From Desulfomicrobium escambiense DSM 10707 (GTDB lineage Bacteria > Desulfobacterota > Desulfovibrionia > Desulfovibrionales > Desulfomicrobiaceae), in contig NZ_AUAR01000001.1 in assembly GCF_000428825.1 (NCBI RefSeq), positions 355,796 through 419,795 of the forward strand: a DNA stretch of 64,000 nucleotides, in the 5' to 3' direction. Under the pieces are notes generated by a model. The model saw only the letters and a list, made by a program, of their open reading frames with translations, did not search any database and was not told the origin of the DNA. Shown piece by piece: positions 31,493-39,643 of the stretch. A program made the translations under genes and the position numbers. Positions within the stretch are counted from its first letter, which is position 1. Every line of letters begins with the position of its first letter.

Positions 31493-32601
31493 TGGATCTG
31501 TCGCAATGCCGGGTGCTCGCAGTGGACGACACCAAGCTCAATCTGGACATACTGGTCAACACGCTGGGCAAGAGCCATGAGTTGGCCGTGGCCCTGAATG
31601 GGGTCTCGGCGCTGGAGATGGCCGTAGGGTCGCCGCCGGATCTGATTCTGCTGGACATCATGATGCCCGGCATGAACGGCTACGAGGTCCTGGAAAGGCT
31701 CAAGCAGCACCCTGCCACGGCCGAGGTGCCGGTCATCATGCTTTCGGCCCTGTCCGACGTGGGCACCAAGGCGCGGGGCTTTCAGCTCGGGGCCGTGGAC
31801 TACCTGAGCAAGCCCTTTGAAGTCGAGGAGCTCAAGGCCCGGGTGAGGACCCATCTTCTCCTGGCTCGGGCCCAGCGGGACCTGCGATGCCAGAACGAAC
31901 GCCTGGAGGAGATGGTGCGCGAGCGCACCCGCGAGGTCATCCAGACCCAGCAGGCGACCATCGAGAGCATGGCTGCCCTGGCGGAATACCGCGATCCCGA
32001 GACCGGCCAGCACATCCACCGGGTCAAGGGGTACGTGACCATCCTGGCCGAGGAGCTGCGGACGCACCCGCGCTTCGCCGGCACCCTGACCCGCGACTTC
32101 ATCGAACTGCTGGGATTGTCCTGTCCGTTGCACGACATCGGCAAGGTCGGCGTGCCCGACCACATCCTGCTCAAGCCGGGGCCGCTGACCAACGAGGAGT
32201 TTGCAGAGATGCGCCGGCACACCGAGTACGGCCGGGACGCCATACTCTCGGTGCAGCGCAAGCTCGGGGCCATGCCGTTTCTGCGCATGGCCGAGGACAT
32301 CATCTTCACCCACCACGAAAAATGGGACGGCAGCGGCTACCCGCAGGGGCTGGCCGGAGGAGACATCCCCCTGTGCGGGAGGATCATGGCCCTGGCCGAC
32401 GTCTACGACGCCCTCATCAGTCGCCGGGTCTACAAGCCGCCCTTCACCCACACCAAGGCCGCGGAGATCATCCTGCAAGGCGCCGGGACGCATTTCGATC
32501 CGGACATCGTGGAGGTGTTCGCGGAGTTTTCCCAAGCCTTCCGGCAGGTGGCCCTCTTCAACTCCGAATCGGACGAGCAGCGCGAAAATCTGGCCCGGTG
32601 A
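31489..32601 (+). CDS. Response regulator with HD-GYP c-di-GMP phosphodiesterase output
   Basis: A 370-residue protein. The receiver domain covers 8-125 (VDDTKLN, phosphoacceptor Asp56 in LILLDIMMPGMNG, Lys in SKPFEVEE). A coiled linker follows to 160, then an HD-GYP domain with HD at 215-216 (HDIGKVG) and HHEKWDGSGYP at 275-285. All hallmark residues are intact, so it should hydrolyse cyclic di-GMP and thereby favour motility over biofilm. ATGATG offers two starts; the first (31489) overlaps the kinase stop. The coupled order binding protein, kinase, HD-GYP predicts that a periplasmic signal adjusts c-di-GMP levels. Confidence 0.93.
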
Positions 32602-32611
32602 CGGCTTCCGT

Positions 32612-33649
32612 TCAGTCGCCCTGCGTGTTGCCCGTCGGGAAGGGGCGTCCCTTGCGCTGGTGCCTGATGACGGCGTTGGTGTGCTCGCGCAGGGTGCGGC
32701 TGAACTGGTGGGATCCGTCGGATCGGGCCACGAAGTAGAGGAAATCGTGCTCTTCAGGGCTTGAGGCCGCCTGGAGCGAGGCCTTGCCGGGCGAGCAGAT
32801 GGGGCCGGGCGGCAGGCCCGGGTGGACGTAGGTGTTGTAGGGGTTGGAGGCGTCCTGCAGGTGCGAGCGGCGCAGGTTGCCGTCGAAGGTTTCGCCCAGG
32901 CCGTAGATGATGGTCGGGTCGCACTGCAGCAGCATGCCGAGGCGCAGGCGGTTGGCGTAGACCCCGGCCACGGTGGGGCGTTCGGCGGGGACGGCCGTTT
33001 CCTTCTCGACGAGAGAGGCCAGGATGACCAGGCGGTGCAGGGCTGCGGGATCCCCGGCCTGGGGCAGGTCCGCCACGCTGGCCCGGAAATGCTCCAACAG
33101 GGCGTCGAGGATCGGGTAGGGGTTCTGGTCCGGGATGCGCGCGAAGAAATAGGTCTCGGGGAAGAGGTATCCTTCGGCGTCCGTGGCGTTGATGCCTTTG
33201 GACAGCAGATAGTCGCGGTCCCGGCAGGCCGCCAGGAATCGCTCCGACGTGGTGAGGCCCGTGGCGTTCACGGCCTGGGCCACCTCGCGCATGGTCAGCC
33301 CTTCGGCAAAGCTCAGACGGTAGAGGATGGGCTTGCCGAAGGCCAGGACTTCCAGAATTTGCCTGGGGCTCATGGCCCTGGAGAGTTCGAACTCCCCGGC
33401 CTGCAGGGGCAGCTTGCGGTAGCGGCCGTAGGTCCGGAAGACCTCTGCGTGCCTGATCAGCCCTTCCTCCTCGAGTTTCGCCGACACGCCGCGCAGGCTT
33501 TCGCCCGTCTCGACGCGAAAGACGGTCGTCGCGTTCGATTCCGCTTCGACGGGCGTCTCCACGTAGCGCCAGGCGGTGTAAAGTCCCGCCGCGGCAGCGA
33601 TGCCCGTCGCAAGAACCACCGCCAGGGCGAGCTTCATCCACGTCTTCAT
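32612..33649 (-). CDS. mltG: Endolytic murein transglycosylase MltG
   Basis: A 345-residue YceG/MltG-family protein. It has one N-terminal membrane anchor (about 7-27), a LysM-like middle part and the catalytic domain with LVEKETAVPAERPTVAGVYANRL (the Glu of VEKE is catalytic), followed by QCDPTIIYGLG and SPYNTY-like SNPYNTYVHPGLPPGPI. It cuts nascent glycan strands in the periplasm at the inner membrane and so may end peptidoglycan chains. The ATG at 33649 has GGGGAA upstream and overlaps the ruvX end by 4 bases. It is convergent with the HD-GYP gene, with only 10 bases between them. Confidence 0.92.
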   Translation of the reverse strand: MKTWMKLALAVVLATGIAAAAGLYTAWRYVETPVEAESNATTVFRVETGESLRGVSAKLEEEGLIRHAEVFRTYGRYRKLPLQAGEFELSRAMSPRQILEVLAFGKPILYRLSFAEGLTMREVAQAVNATGLTTSERFLAACRDRDYLLSKGINATDAEGYLFPETYFFARIPDQNPYPILDALLEHFRASVADLPQAGDPAALHRLVILASLVEKETAVPAERPTVAGVYANRLRLGMLLQCDPTIIYGLGETFDGNLRRSHLQDASNPYNTYVHPGLPPGPICSPGKASLQAASSPEEHDFLYFVARSDGSHQFSRTLREHTNAVIRHQRKGRPFPTGNTQGD

Positions 33650-34047
33650 GAATTCCCCAGATAGGTTTCGAGGATGCACACGGCCGCCATCTGGTCGAGC
33701 ATCTCGGCCTGCCTGCGCGCCGGCACGCCGGCCTCGCGCAGGCGTTCGCGTGCGTCGAAGGACGTCAGGGCCTCGTTGACGAGGTGGATGGGCAGGTCCG
33801 TGCGGCGGGCCAGGCTGTCGCGGAAGTTCAGGACCTGCCTCGTGGTCAGGGTCTGCCTGCCTTCCATGTCCAGGGGCAGGCCCAGGACAACTGCCTCGAC
33901 GCCCTCGGCCGCGATGACGGCCAGCAGGTCGGCGAAGAGCTTGTCCCTGGTGCTTTTGGCCAGCGTTCTCAAGGGAAAGGCCATGCCGCCTTGGGCGATG
34001 GCCAGTCCGATGCGCTTCTGACCGTAGTCGATGCCTAAGAGCTTCAT
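33646..34047 (-). CDS. ruvX: RuvX/YqgF-family nuclease (pre-16S rRNA processing)
   Basis: A 133-residue RNase H-fold protein with the motif MKLLGIDYGQKRIGLA (catalytic Asp in GIDYG), the middle VVLGLPLDMEGRQT, and NEALTSFDARE and DQMAAVCILETYL at the end. The family matures 16S rRNA and was first described as a Holliday-junction resolvase. The ATG at 34047 is selected because the family begins at this residue; the upstream frame is the end of the next gene's shadow. It overlaps mltG by 4 bases and lies 17 bases after the large oxidoreductase gene. Confidence 0.92.
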   Translation of the reverse strand: MKLLGIDYGQKRIGLAIAQGGMAFPLRTLAKSTRDKLFADLLAVIAAEGVEAVVLGLPLDMEGRQTLTTRQVLNFRDSLARRTDLPIHLVNEALTSFDARERLREAGVPARRQAEMLDQMAAVCILETYLGNS

Positions 34048-34064
34048 GCGGGTTTCCGGGTCCG

Positions 34065-37000
34065 TCAGGCCGTGGCCGCCACGACCTGTACGCCGGACTG
34101 AACCTCGGACTTGGCCAGCTGCCTGTGGAATTCCTTGCGCCAGTTCTCCCCGTGACGCAGGCGGGCCAGGTATTCCAGGGTGTGCAGCACGTCGCGCTCG
34201 GCCCCCATTTCCAGGAGCGTCCTCTGGATGCCGATCTTGCACGAGGGGCAGCCGACGATGATCGGGCCGTCGGCGGAGTAGACCGCGAGATCCGTCGAGA
34301 GCTGCTCCTTCTTGCGCGCTCGCAGGCGGTTGTAGATCCGGGGCGAGGTCAGGGCGCCGAGCCCGGATTCACCGCAGCAGTAGGGCGAGATCGAGACCTG
34401 GGCGCCCACCAGCTTGCCCACCTCGCGGGCGTAGATGTCCCCGGCCTTCAGCGGCGGCACCCCGGTCCACTCGTGGTGGCAGGCCGCGTGGTAGAGCAGG
34501 CGCTCCGGCCCCTGGCCGAAGCCCGCCTTGGAGTTCTGGATGATGAACTGCACCACGTCCATGTGCTCCACCTGGCGCGTTTCCAGGGACTTGAGGCGAT
34601 AGTCCTTGATGCCCTCGCGGCAGGTGCCGCACGAGGTCAGCACGGCCTTGACGGCGAAACCGGCGGTCTCGGCCTGGCGGATCAGGTTTTCGAGAATCTT
34701 CTGGTTCTCCTTGCCCATGCGCTCGAACTGGTCACGGCAGCCAGAGGCCAGCAGCGGATAGCCGCAGCACAGGTGGTCCGGCGGCAGGACCACGCTCACA
34801 CCGGCGTCGAGGAGCAGGCGCACGGCGGCCATGCCGATGGAGCGGTAGAAGAGGCTCGCCCCGCAGCCCGGGAAGTAGATCACGGCACGTTTGCTGGGTG
34901 CGTCCTTGGGCGAAATGACGTTGCCCTTGGCGAGGTGCAGGCCTTCCTTGAGATTCTTGAACTGGGTGGAAGGCCCCTTGCCGCGCAACAGCGGGCTGTC
35001 GAGGCGTTCGCGCCACTTGGCGGGCAGCAGGTTCACGGTCCGATTTCCAAGCTCCTGGCCGATGCCGGCGATCTTGGCCACCTTGGGCAGGGTGACCTGC
35101 GGGTCCTGGCTCAGGAGGTTCAGCACGCGGTTCTTGAAGGGGTGCCCGCCCGCGCCCTTTTCCTCCAGGTAGGCGCGCATCTGCAGCGTTACGTCCTGGG
35201 TGCGGATCTTGACCGGGCATATGGCGTAGCATTTACCGCAGGCCGTGCAGTGCTCCAGAATCTTGCGCAGTTCACCCAGGAGCTTGGTCTGGGGTTCGCC
35301 GTTCTGCAGCTGGGAATAGTAGATGGCCTCGACCAGGGCGCCGAGTGTGATGTTCTTGTTGCGCGGGTGGAAGAGTAGGCCCTTCTGGGGCAGGTACATG
35401 GGGCAGACCTGCTTGCATTTGCCGCAGCGGGTGCAGGTCTGTACGTTCAGCAGCAGGTTGATGAGGCTCTCCTTGCCCGGGAGCGCCGTCTTGTTGATGT
35501 CCTTGATCAGGCGGTTGAAGGAGAAGGTGTAGGGCACCACCACCAGGTCGCGCTGGGTCAGCTTGCCGGGGTTGAAGATGTTGTTGGGGTCGACCTTCTT
35601 CTTGTATGCGCGCAGGGCCGCGATCTTCTCCTCGGCCAAGAACCCGATCTTGGTGATGCCGATGCCGTGCTCGCCCGAAACCTGGCCCTTGAATTCCAGG
35701 ACCTTGTGGAAGAGCTTCTCCACGGCCTCCTCGGCCAGGGCCAGCATGCGCGGGTCGTTGGAGTTGACGGGCAGGTTGACGTGGCAATTGCCGTCGCCGG
35801 CGTGCATGTGGTTGGCGATGACGACGCGCGTGTTCTGCATGTTCTCGAAGATCTTGCCCAATTCCTCGTGCAGCTTGGGGTACTTGCCCTTGAGGTGCTG
35901 GAAGAAGAAGGATGTCTGCAGCTGCAGTTCCTGTTCGGGCAGCTCGTCCTTGCGGATCTTGCCCTTGATGATGGACGAGGCCACGTCCATCTCCATGCGC
36001 ACGAACTCGTCGTCGACCTCGATGCCGGGCAGGACCTGCACCTGCTGCAGGGCCTCGCGGTAGGCGATGGCCAGGTAGTAGAGGTTCTGCTCTTCCAGGA
36101 AGTCCGAGAAGTCCGGAATGACCTCCAGGGGGATGACGATGTCCTCGTTGAGCTTGAATCCGCTGGTGCGTTTGGAGATGGCCGAGAGCTGGTGCCGGTC
36201 GTGCCAAAAGACCTCGGCCTCGCGTTCGTCGGCGGCCACGAAGCTGTCGACGTTGTCGTAGCCCGCGCAGATGTCCGTGATGCGTCGCACGGCGTCGAAC
36301 ACGGCCTCCTCGTCGGTGGAGTCGAGCTGGACGATGAGCACCGAGATGGGGATGCCATCGAACTTCTGGGACTTCTTGGAATACTCGATGGCTTGGACGT
36401 ACTTGATGCCGAACTCCTCCAGGGCCGAGAGCTTGACCAGGTCGCCCTGGGTGCGAATCTCGTTGCGCAGGGCCACGATGTCCTTGATGACGAACATGGC
36501 GTTGCGCATGGAGTTGCCGTAGAATTCCAGGCACATGACGCGCGAGTGTGGCAGGATGGGGTGCAGGGTGAAGGTGGCCTCGGTGATGACGCCGTCCACG
36601 CCCTCCTTCTGCACGCCGGGCAGGCCGCCCAGAAACTTGTTGGTCACGTCCTTGCCCAGGGCCGTGCCGCGGATCTCGTCGCCTTTGAGGGTCAGAAGTT
36701 CCTTGCGGTTGTCGAATTCGTCGAGGATCTCGTATGTGGCGGCCTCGTCGGGCATGATCTTGTGCCAGGGATGGTCCACCCGCCTGACCTGGATCAGCTC
36801 GCCCGTGGGCAGGACCATCTTGTAGGACAGGAGGTTGTCGAGCGTCGTGCCGTACTCGAAGGCGAAGGGCCCGCCGGCGTTCTCCGAGACGTTGCCGCCG
36901 ATGGACGAGGCCGCCTTGGAGGCCGGGTCCACGGTGAAGAGCATGCCCTTGGCCGCGGCGGCCTGGATGGCGTTCAGGGTGATGACGCCCGACTGCAGGG

Positions 37001-37616
37001 TGATGGTCCGGCCCTGGACGTCGATGTCCATGATGTCCTTCAGGCGGCTCAGGCTCAGGATCACGCTGCGCGGCTTGGCCGGCACGGCGCCGCCCGTCAG
37101 GCCCGAGCCTCCGCCGCGGGGCACGATGGGGAAGCCCATCTCGTTGGCCAGGCGGATGATGCCCTGGATCTGGGCCGTGTTCTCGGGGAAGACCACCAGG
37201 GCCGGCAGCTCCATGCGCAGGTCCGTGGCGTCGGTGGAGCATTCGATGAGGTTGTTGGCCGCGGTGACGATTTGCTCCTTGTCCAGGATTCTGGACAGGC
37301 GCTCCACCAGGGCGGCCCTGAACTTCTGGTCGGCTTCCCAGTTCTGCCAGAAGCGCTCCAGACAGCCCGAAAGCTCGCGGAAGTATTCCGGCGACAGGGC
37401 TGCGCGTTCAGCCTGCAGCCGGGCGTTGACGCTCTGGCGGACGTCCTTGGGCGGGATGAACGGGTTGTAGCGGATGATGAACAGCTCTTCGGCCAGGTCC
37501 AGGGCCAGCTGTTGCAGGTATTCGGGCCAGGTCTGGAACTCTTCGAGGGGAAGTCCGAGGACGCGTTTGACCAGGCGTTCGGGGGCGAGGGATATATGTG
37601 GTCCTTTCTGGGGCAT
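34065..37616 (-). CDS. FAD/Fe-S oxidoreductase, D-lactate (glycolate) dehydrogenase-like GlcD-GlcF fusion
   Basis: An 1183-residue fusion of a flavin and an iron-sulfur subunit. The FAD-binding domain (FAD_binding_4 type) has PRGGGSGLTGG at 167-177 and is followed by the FAD-oxidase C-terminal domain. Next come two ferredoxin-type 4Fe-4S motifs (CTRCGKCKQVCP and CTACGKCYAICP, about residues 730-820), then a pair of Cys-rich CCG domains (FPGCGASLFYR...CCGYP and HAACHHEW...CCGESG). Such proteins oxidise D-lactate or another 2-hydroxy acid and pass electrons on to quinone or other carriers at the membrane. The first ~110 residues are an extra helical region. Substrate is inferred from family only. 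Confidence 0.85.
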   Translation of the reverse strand: MPQKGPHISLAPERLVKRVLGLPLEEFQTWPEYLQQLALDLAEELFIIRYNPFIPPKDVRQSVNARLQAERAALSPEYFRELSGCLERFWQNWEADQKFRAALVERLSRILDKEQIVTAANNLIECSTDATDLRMELPALVVFPENTAQIQGIIRLANEMGFPIVPRGGGSGLTGGAVPAKPRSVILSLSRLKDIMDIDVQGRTITLQSGVITLNAIQAAAAKGMLFTVDPASKAASSIGGNVSENAGGPFAFEYGTTLDNLLSYKMVLPTGELIQVRRVDHPWHKIMPDEAATYEILDEFDNRKELLTLKGDEIRGTALGKDVTNKFLGGLPGVQKEGVDGVITEATFTLHPILPHSRVMCLEFYGNSMRNAMFVIKDIVALRNEIRTQGDLVKLSALEEFGIKYVQAIEYSKKSQKFDGIPISVLIVQLDSTDEEAVFDAVRRITDICAGYDNVDSFVAADEREAEVFWHDRHQLSAISKRTSGFKLNEDIVIPLEVIPDFSDFLEEQNLYYLAIAYREALQQVQVLPGIEVDDEFVRMEMDVASSIIKGKIRKDELPEQELQLQTSFFFQHLKGKYPKLHEELGKIFENMQNTRVVIANHMHAGDGNCHVNLPVNSNDPRMLALAEEAVEKLFHKVLEFKGQVSGEHGIGITKIGFLAEEKIAALRAYKKKVDPNNIFNPGKLTQRDLVVVPYTFSFNRLIKDINKTALPGKESLINLLLNVQTCTRCGKCKQVCPMYLPQKGLLFHPRNKNITLGALVEAIYYSQLQNGEPQTKLLGELRKILEHCTACGKCYAICPVKIRTQDVTLQMRAYLEEKGAGGHPFKNRVLNLLSQDPQVTLPKVAKIAGIGQELGNRTVNLLPAKWRERLDSPLLRGKGPSTQFKNLKEGLHLAKGNVISPKDAPSKRAVIYFPGCGASLFYRSIGMAAVRLLLDAGVSVVLPPDHLCCGYPLLASGCRDQFERMGKENQKILENLIRQAETAGFAVKAVLTSCGTCREGIKDYRLKSLETRQVEHMDVVQFIIQNSKAGFGQGPERLLYHAACHHEWTGVPPLKAGDIYAREVGKLVGAQVSISPYCCGESGLGALTSPRIYNRLRARKKEQLSTDLAVYSADGPIIVGCPSCKIGIQRTLLEMGAERDVLHTLEYLARLRHGENWRKEFHRQLAKSEVQSGVQVVAATA

Positions 37617-37704
37617 GGCGATTTCCGTTGGTCTGGCCTGAGGGCGGGCCGTTGCTGAAGGCGCGGCGCGGCGGAAGGGCATCCGCGGTCACGAAAAAAG
37701 ATAA

Positions 37705-37733
37705 TTTTTAATCGCAAGATAGGGGGTTGGCAA
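37705..37733 (-). promoter_or_regulatory. Candidate sigma-70 promoter of the FAD/Fe-S oxidoreductase operon
   Basis: On the minus strand TTGCCA (37733-37728) matches the -35 consensus at 5 of 6 positions. It is spaced by exactly 17 bases from TAAAAA (37710-37705), which matches the -10 consensus at 4 of 6. Transcription would begin about 80 bases before the ATG. The stretch is AT-rich within a GC-rich setting. Confidence 0.45.
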
Positions 37734-37761
37734 GGCGAAAAGGCGGGGCAGGCCGGGAACG

Positions 37762-37788
37762 CCCGCCCGGCGCGGTGCGCCGGGCGGG
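37762..37788 (-). terminator. GC-rich stem-loop after sppA
   Basis: A perfect 12-bp stem (arms 37762-37773 and 37777-37788, 3-nt loop) made almost only of G and C lies 9 bases after the sppA stop on the minus strand. There is no T tract, so it may be an mRNA-stabilising or pause hairpin rather than a classic terminator. Confidence 0.5.
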
Positions 37789-37796
37789 GGGGCGGG

Positions 37797-39629
37797 TCAG
37801 AAGGAGGACGCCTCGCATTCGAGGCTGCGGGCGTAGATGTGCCCGGGGTCGGTCATGGTGTCCAACAGACCTGCCCGGGCCTGAACCATGGTCATGAGCT
37901 TGTGCAGGGTCGGGGACTGGGGGGCGAGCAGGGCCTGGCCGGAGGAGAAAAAGGCCTGCATGAATTTTTCCTTGGCCGTGGGTTCCCGGCGCAGTTCCTT
38001 GCTTTCGACGGCGGTCAGCCCGGCCAGGGTGCCGGCCGTCTTGACGGCCTCGTCCAGGTCGCCGAGCTGGTCCACGAGCTTGGCCTCCTGGGCCACCTGA
38101 CCGAGGAAGACCCGGCCCTGGGCCATCTTCTCGACATCATCGGGAGCCATGCGGCGGCCGTTGGCCACGCGGCTGATGAAGAGGTTGTAGCCGAACTTGA
38201 GGAGGTGCTCGATGGACGCCTCGACCTTCGGCGCCAGGGGGCGCAGGGGGTTGCCCAGGTCGGCCAGGGAGGTGGTGCCGATGCCGTCGCTCGTTATGCC
38301 CACAGATTCGGCCGCGTTCTCGAAGGTCGGGAAGGCAGCGAAGATGCCGATGGAGCCCGTCAGGGTCGTGGGCGCGGCCACGATGCGGTTGGCGCCCGCG
38401 GCGATCCAGTAGGCTCCGGACGCGGCCACGCTGCCCATGGACACGACCACGGGCTTGCCGGCTTCCTGGGTGCGCGCGATTTCGTGGTGGATTTCCTCGG
38501 AGGCCGCGGCGCTGCCGCCGGGGCTGTCCAGGCGCAGGACCACGGCCACCACGGAGGAGTCCTGCCGGGCCTGCCGGAACAGTTCGGCCAGGGATTCGCT
38601 GCCCGTCATGCTTTCGGGCTGCTTGCCGGGCATGATGGGGCCGCGGGCGCGGATGACGGCTACGAGTTCCTTGGCCTTTGACGCATGGGCCGCCGTCATG
38701 GCGAGGTAGTCGCGGAAGGAGACGCGGTGCATGTCCCGGGACTTCAGGCCGGTCTTGCCTTCGAGGAACTGGTCGAACTGGTCGCCCGTGCGGATGTCGT
38801 CCACCAGCCTGGCCGTCACGGCCAGCTTGGCCGCGTCGCCCTCGACGTCGCGCAGGCGGGTGTCGATGTTCTCGACGTAGGCCGTGATGTCCGCCGCGGT
38901 CACGCTGCGGTTCTTGCCCAATTCCGCGAGGTAGGCCTGCCACAGGCCGTCGAGCCACTGGCGGCTCGATTCGCGCGCTTCATAGGACATGGAGTCGCGC
39001 ATGAAGGGTTCGGCCGCCGACTTGTAGTCGCCGACGCGGTAGACGTGGAAGTTGATGCGCAGTTTGTCCAGGAGGCCCTTGAAGTAGGTCTGGTACATGC
39101 CGAAGCCGTTGATCATCACCCCGCCCAAGGGGTTCACGGAGACCGAGTCGGCGTAGGAGGCCAGCAGGTACTGGCCCTGGGTGTAGAACATGGCGTGGGC
39201 CAGGACGGGCTTGCCCGTTTCCTTGAAATCCCGGATGGCCTTGCCGATGTCCGTGAGTTTCGTCGTGTCGCAGCCCTGCAGGTCGCGGGGGTCGATGACC
39301 ATGGCCTTGATGCGCGAATCCGTGGCGGCCCTGCGGACGGCGTCGATGACGTCCTGGGCCTTGGTCTCGTCGGCCACGGCCGTCTCGCGCCCGAGCTTGA
39401 GGAAGGCCTCGGCCGGGTCGGGCGGCGTGGTCTCCTCCACGAGGGTGCCGGAGGGGTTGAGCAGCAGGACCGAATTGGAGTCCAGGGTCTCCTTGGTGTC
39501 GGAGAACACGGCCACCAGCAGGACGATGATGACGATGATGAAGAAGATGTTGGCGAAGGCGTTCCGGATGCCGGTCAGCACCTTCCAGACTATGCCGAGA
39601 ACCTTGGTCAGACGGGAGAGTATATCCAC
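37797..39629 (-). CDS. sppA: Signal peptide peptidase SppA, 67K type
   Basis: A 610-residue inner membrane serine protease of the long (two-domain) SppA type. It has one membrane anchor (about 26-42) and two ClpP-like halves. The catalytic Lys203 lies in VGDYKSAAEPF in the first half. The nucleophile Ser404 is in GSVAASGAYWIA in the second half, a layout matching E. coli SppA. It degrades signal peptides left in the membrane. The start is a GTG at 39629 with ACAGGAGCGG upstream, preferred over upstream in-frame codons inside hypF. It lies 14 bases after the hypF stop. Confidence 0.9.
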   Translation of the reverse strand: MDILSRLTKVLGIVWKVLTGIRNAFANIFFIIVIIVLLVAVFSDTKETLDSNSVLLLNPSGTLVEETTPPDPAEAFLKLGRETAVADETKAQDVIDAVRRAATDSRIKAMVIDPRDLQGCDTTKLTDIGKAIRDFKETGKPVLAHAMFYTQGQYLLASYADSVSVNPLGGVMINGFGMYQTYFKGLLDKLRINFHVYRVGDYKSAAEPFMRDSMSYEARESSRQWLDGLWQAYLAELGKNRSVTAADITAYVENIDTRLRDVEGDAAKLAVTARLVDDIRTGDQFDQFLEGKTGLKSRDMHRVSFRDYLAMTAAHASKAKELVAVIRARGPIMPGKQPESMTGSESLAELFRQARQDSSVVAVVLRLDSPGGSAAASEEIHHEIARTQEAGKPVVVSMGSVAASGAYWIAAGANRIVAAPTTLTGSIGIFAAFPTFENAAESVGITSDGIGTTSLADLGNPLRPLAPKVEASIEHLLKFGYNLFISRVANGRRMAPDDVEKMAQGRVFLGQVAQEAKLVDQLGDLDEAVKTAGTLAGLTAVESKELRREPTAKEKFMQAFFSSGQALLAPQSPTLHKLMTMVQARAGLLDTMTDPGHIYARSLECEASSF

Positions 39630-39643
39630 GATGTCCGCTCCTG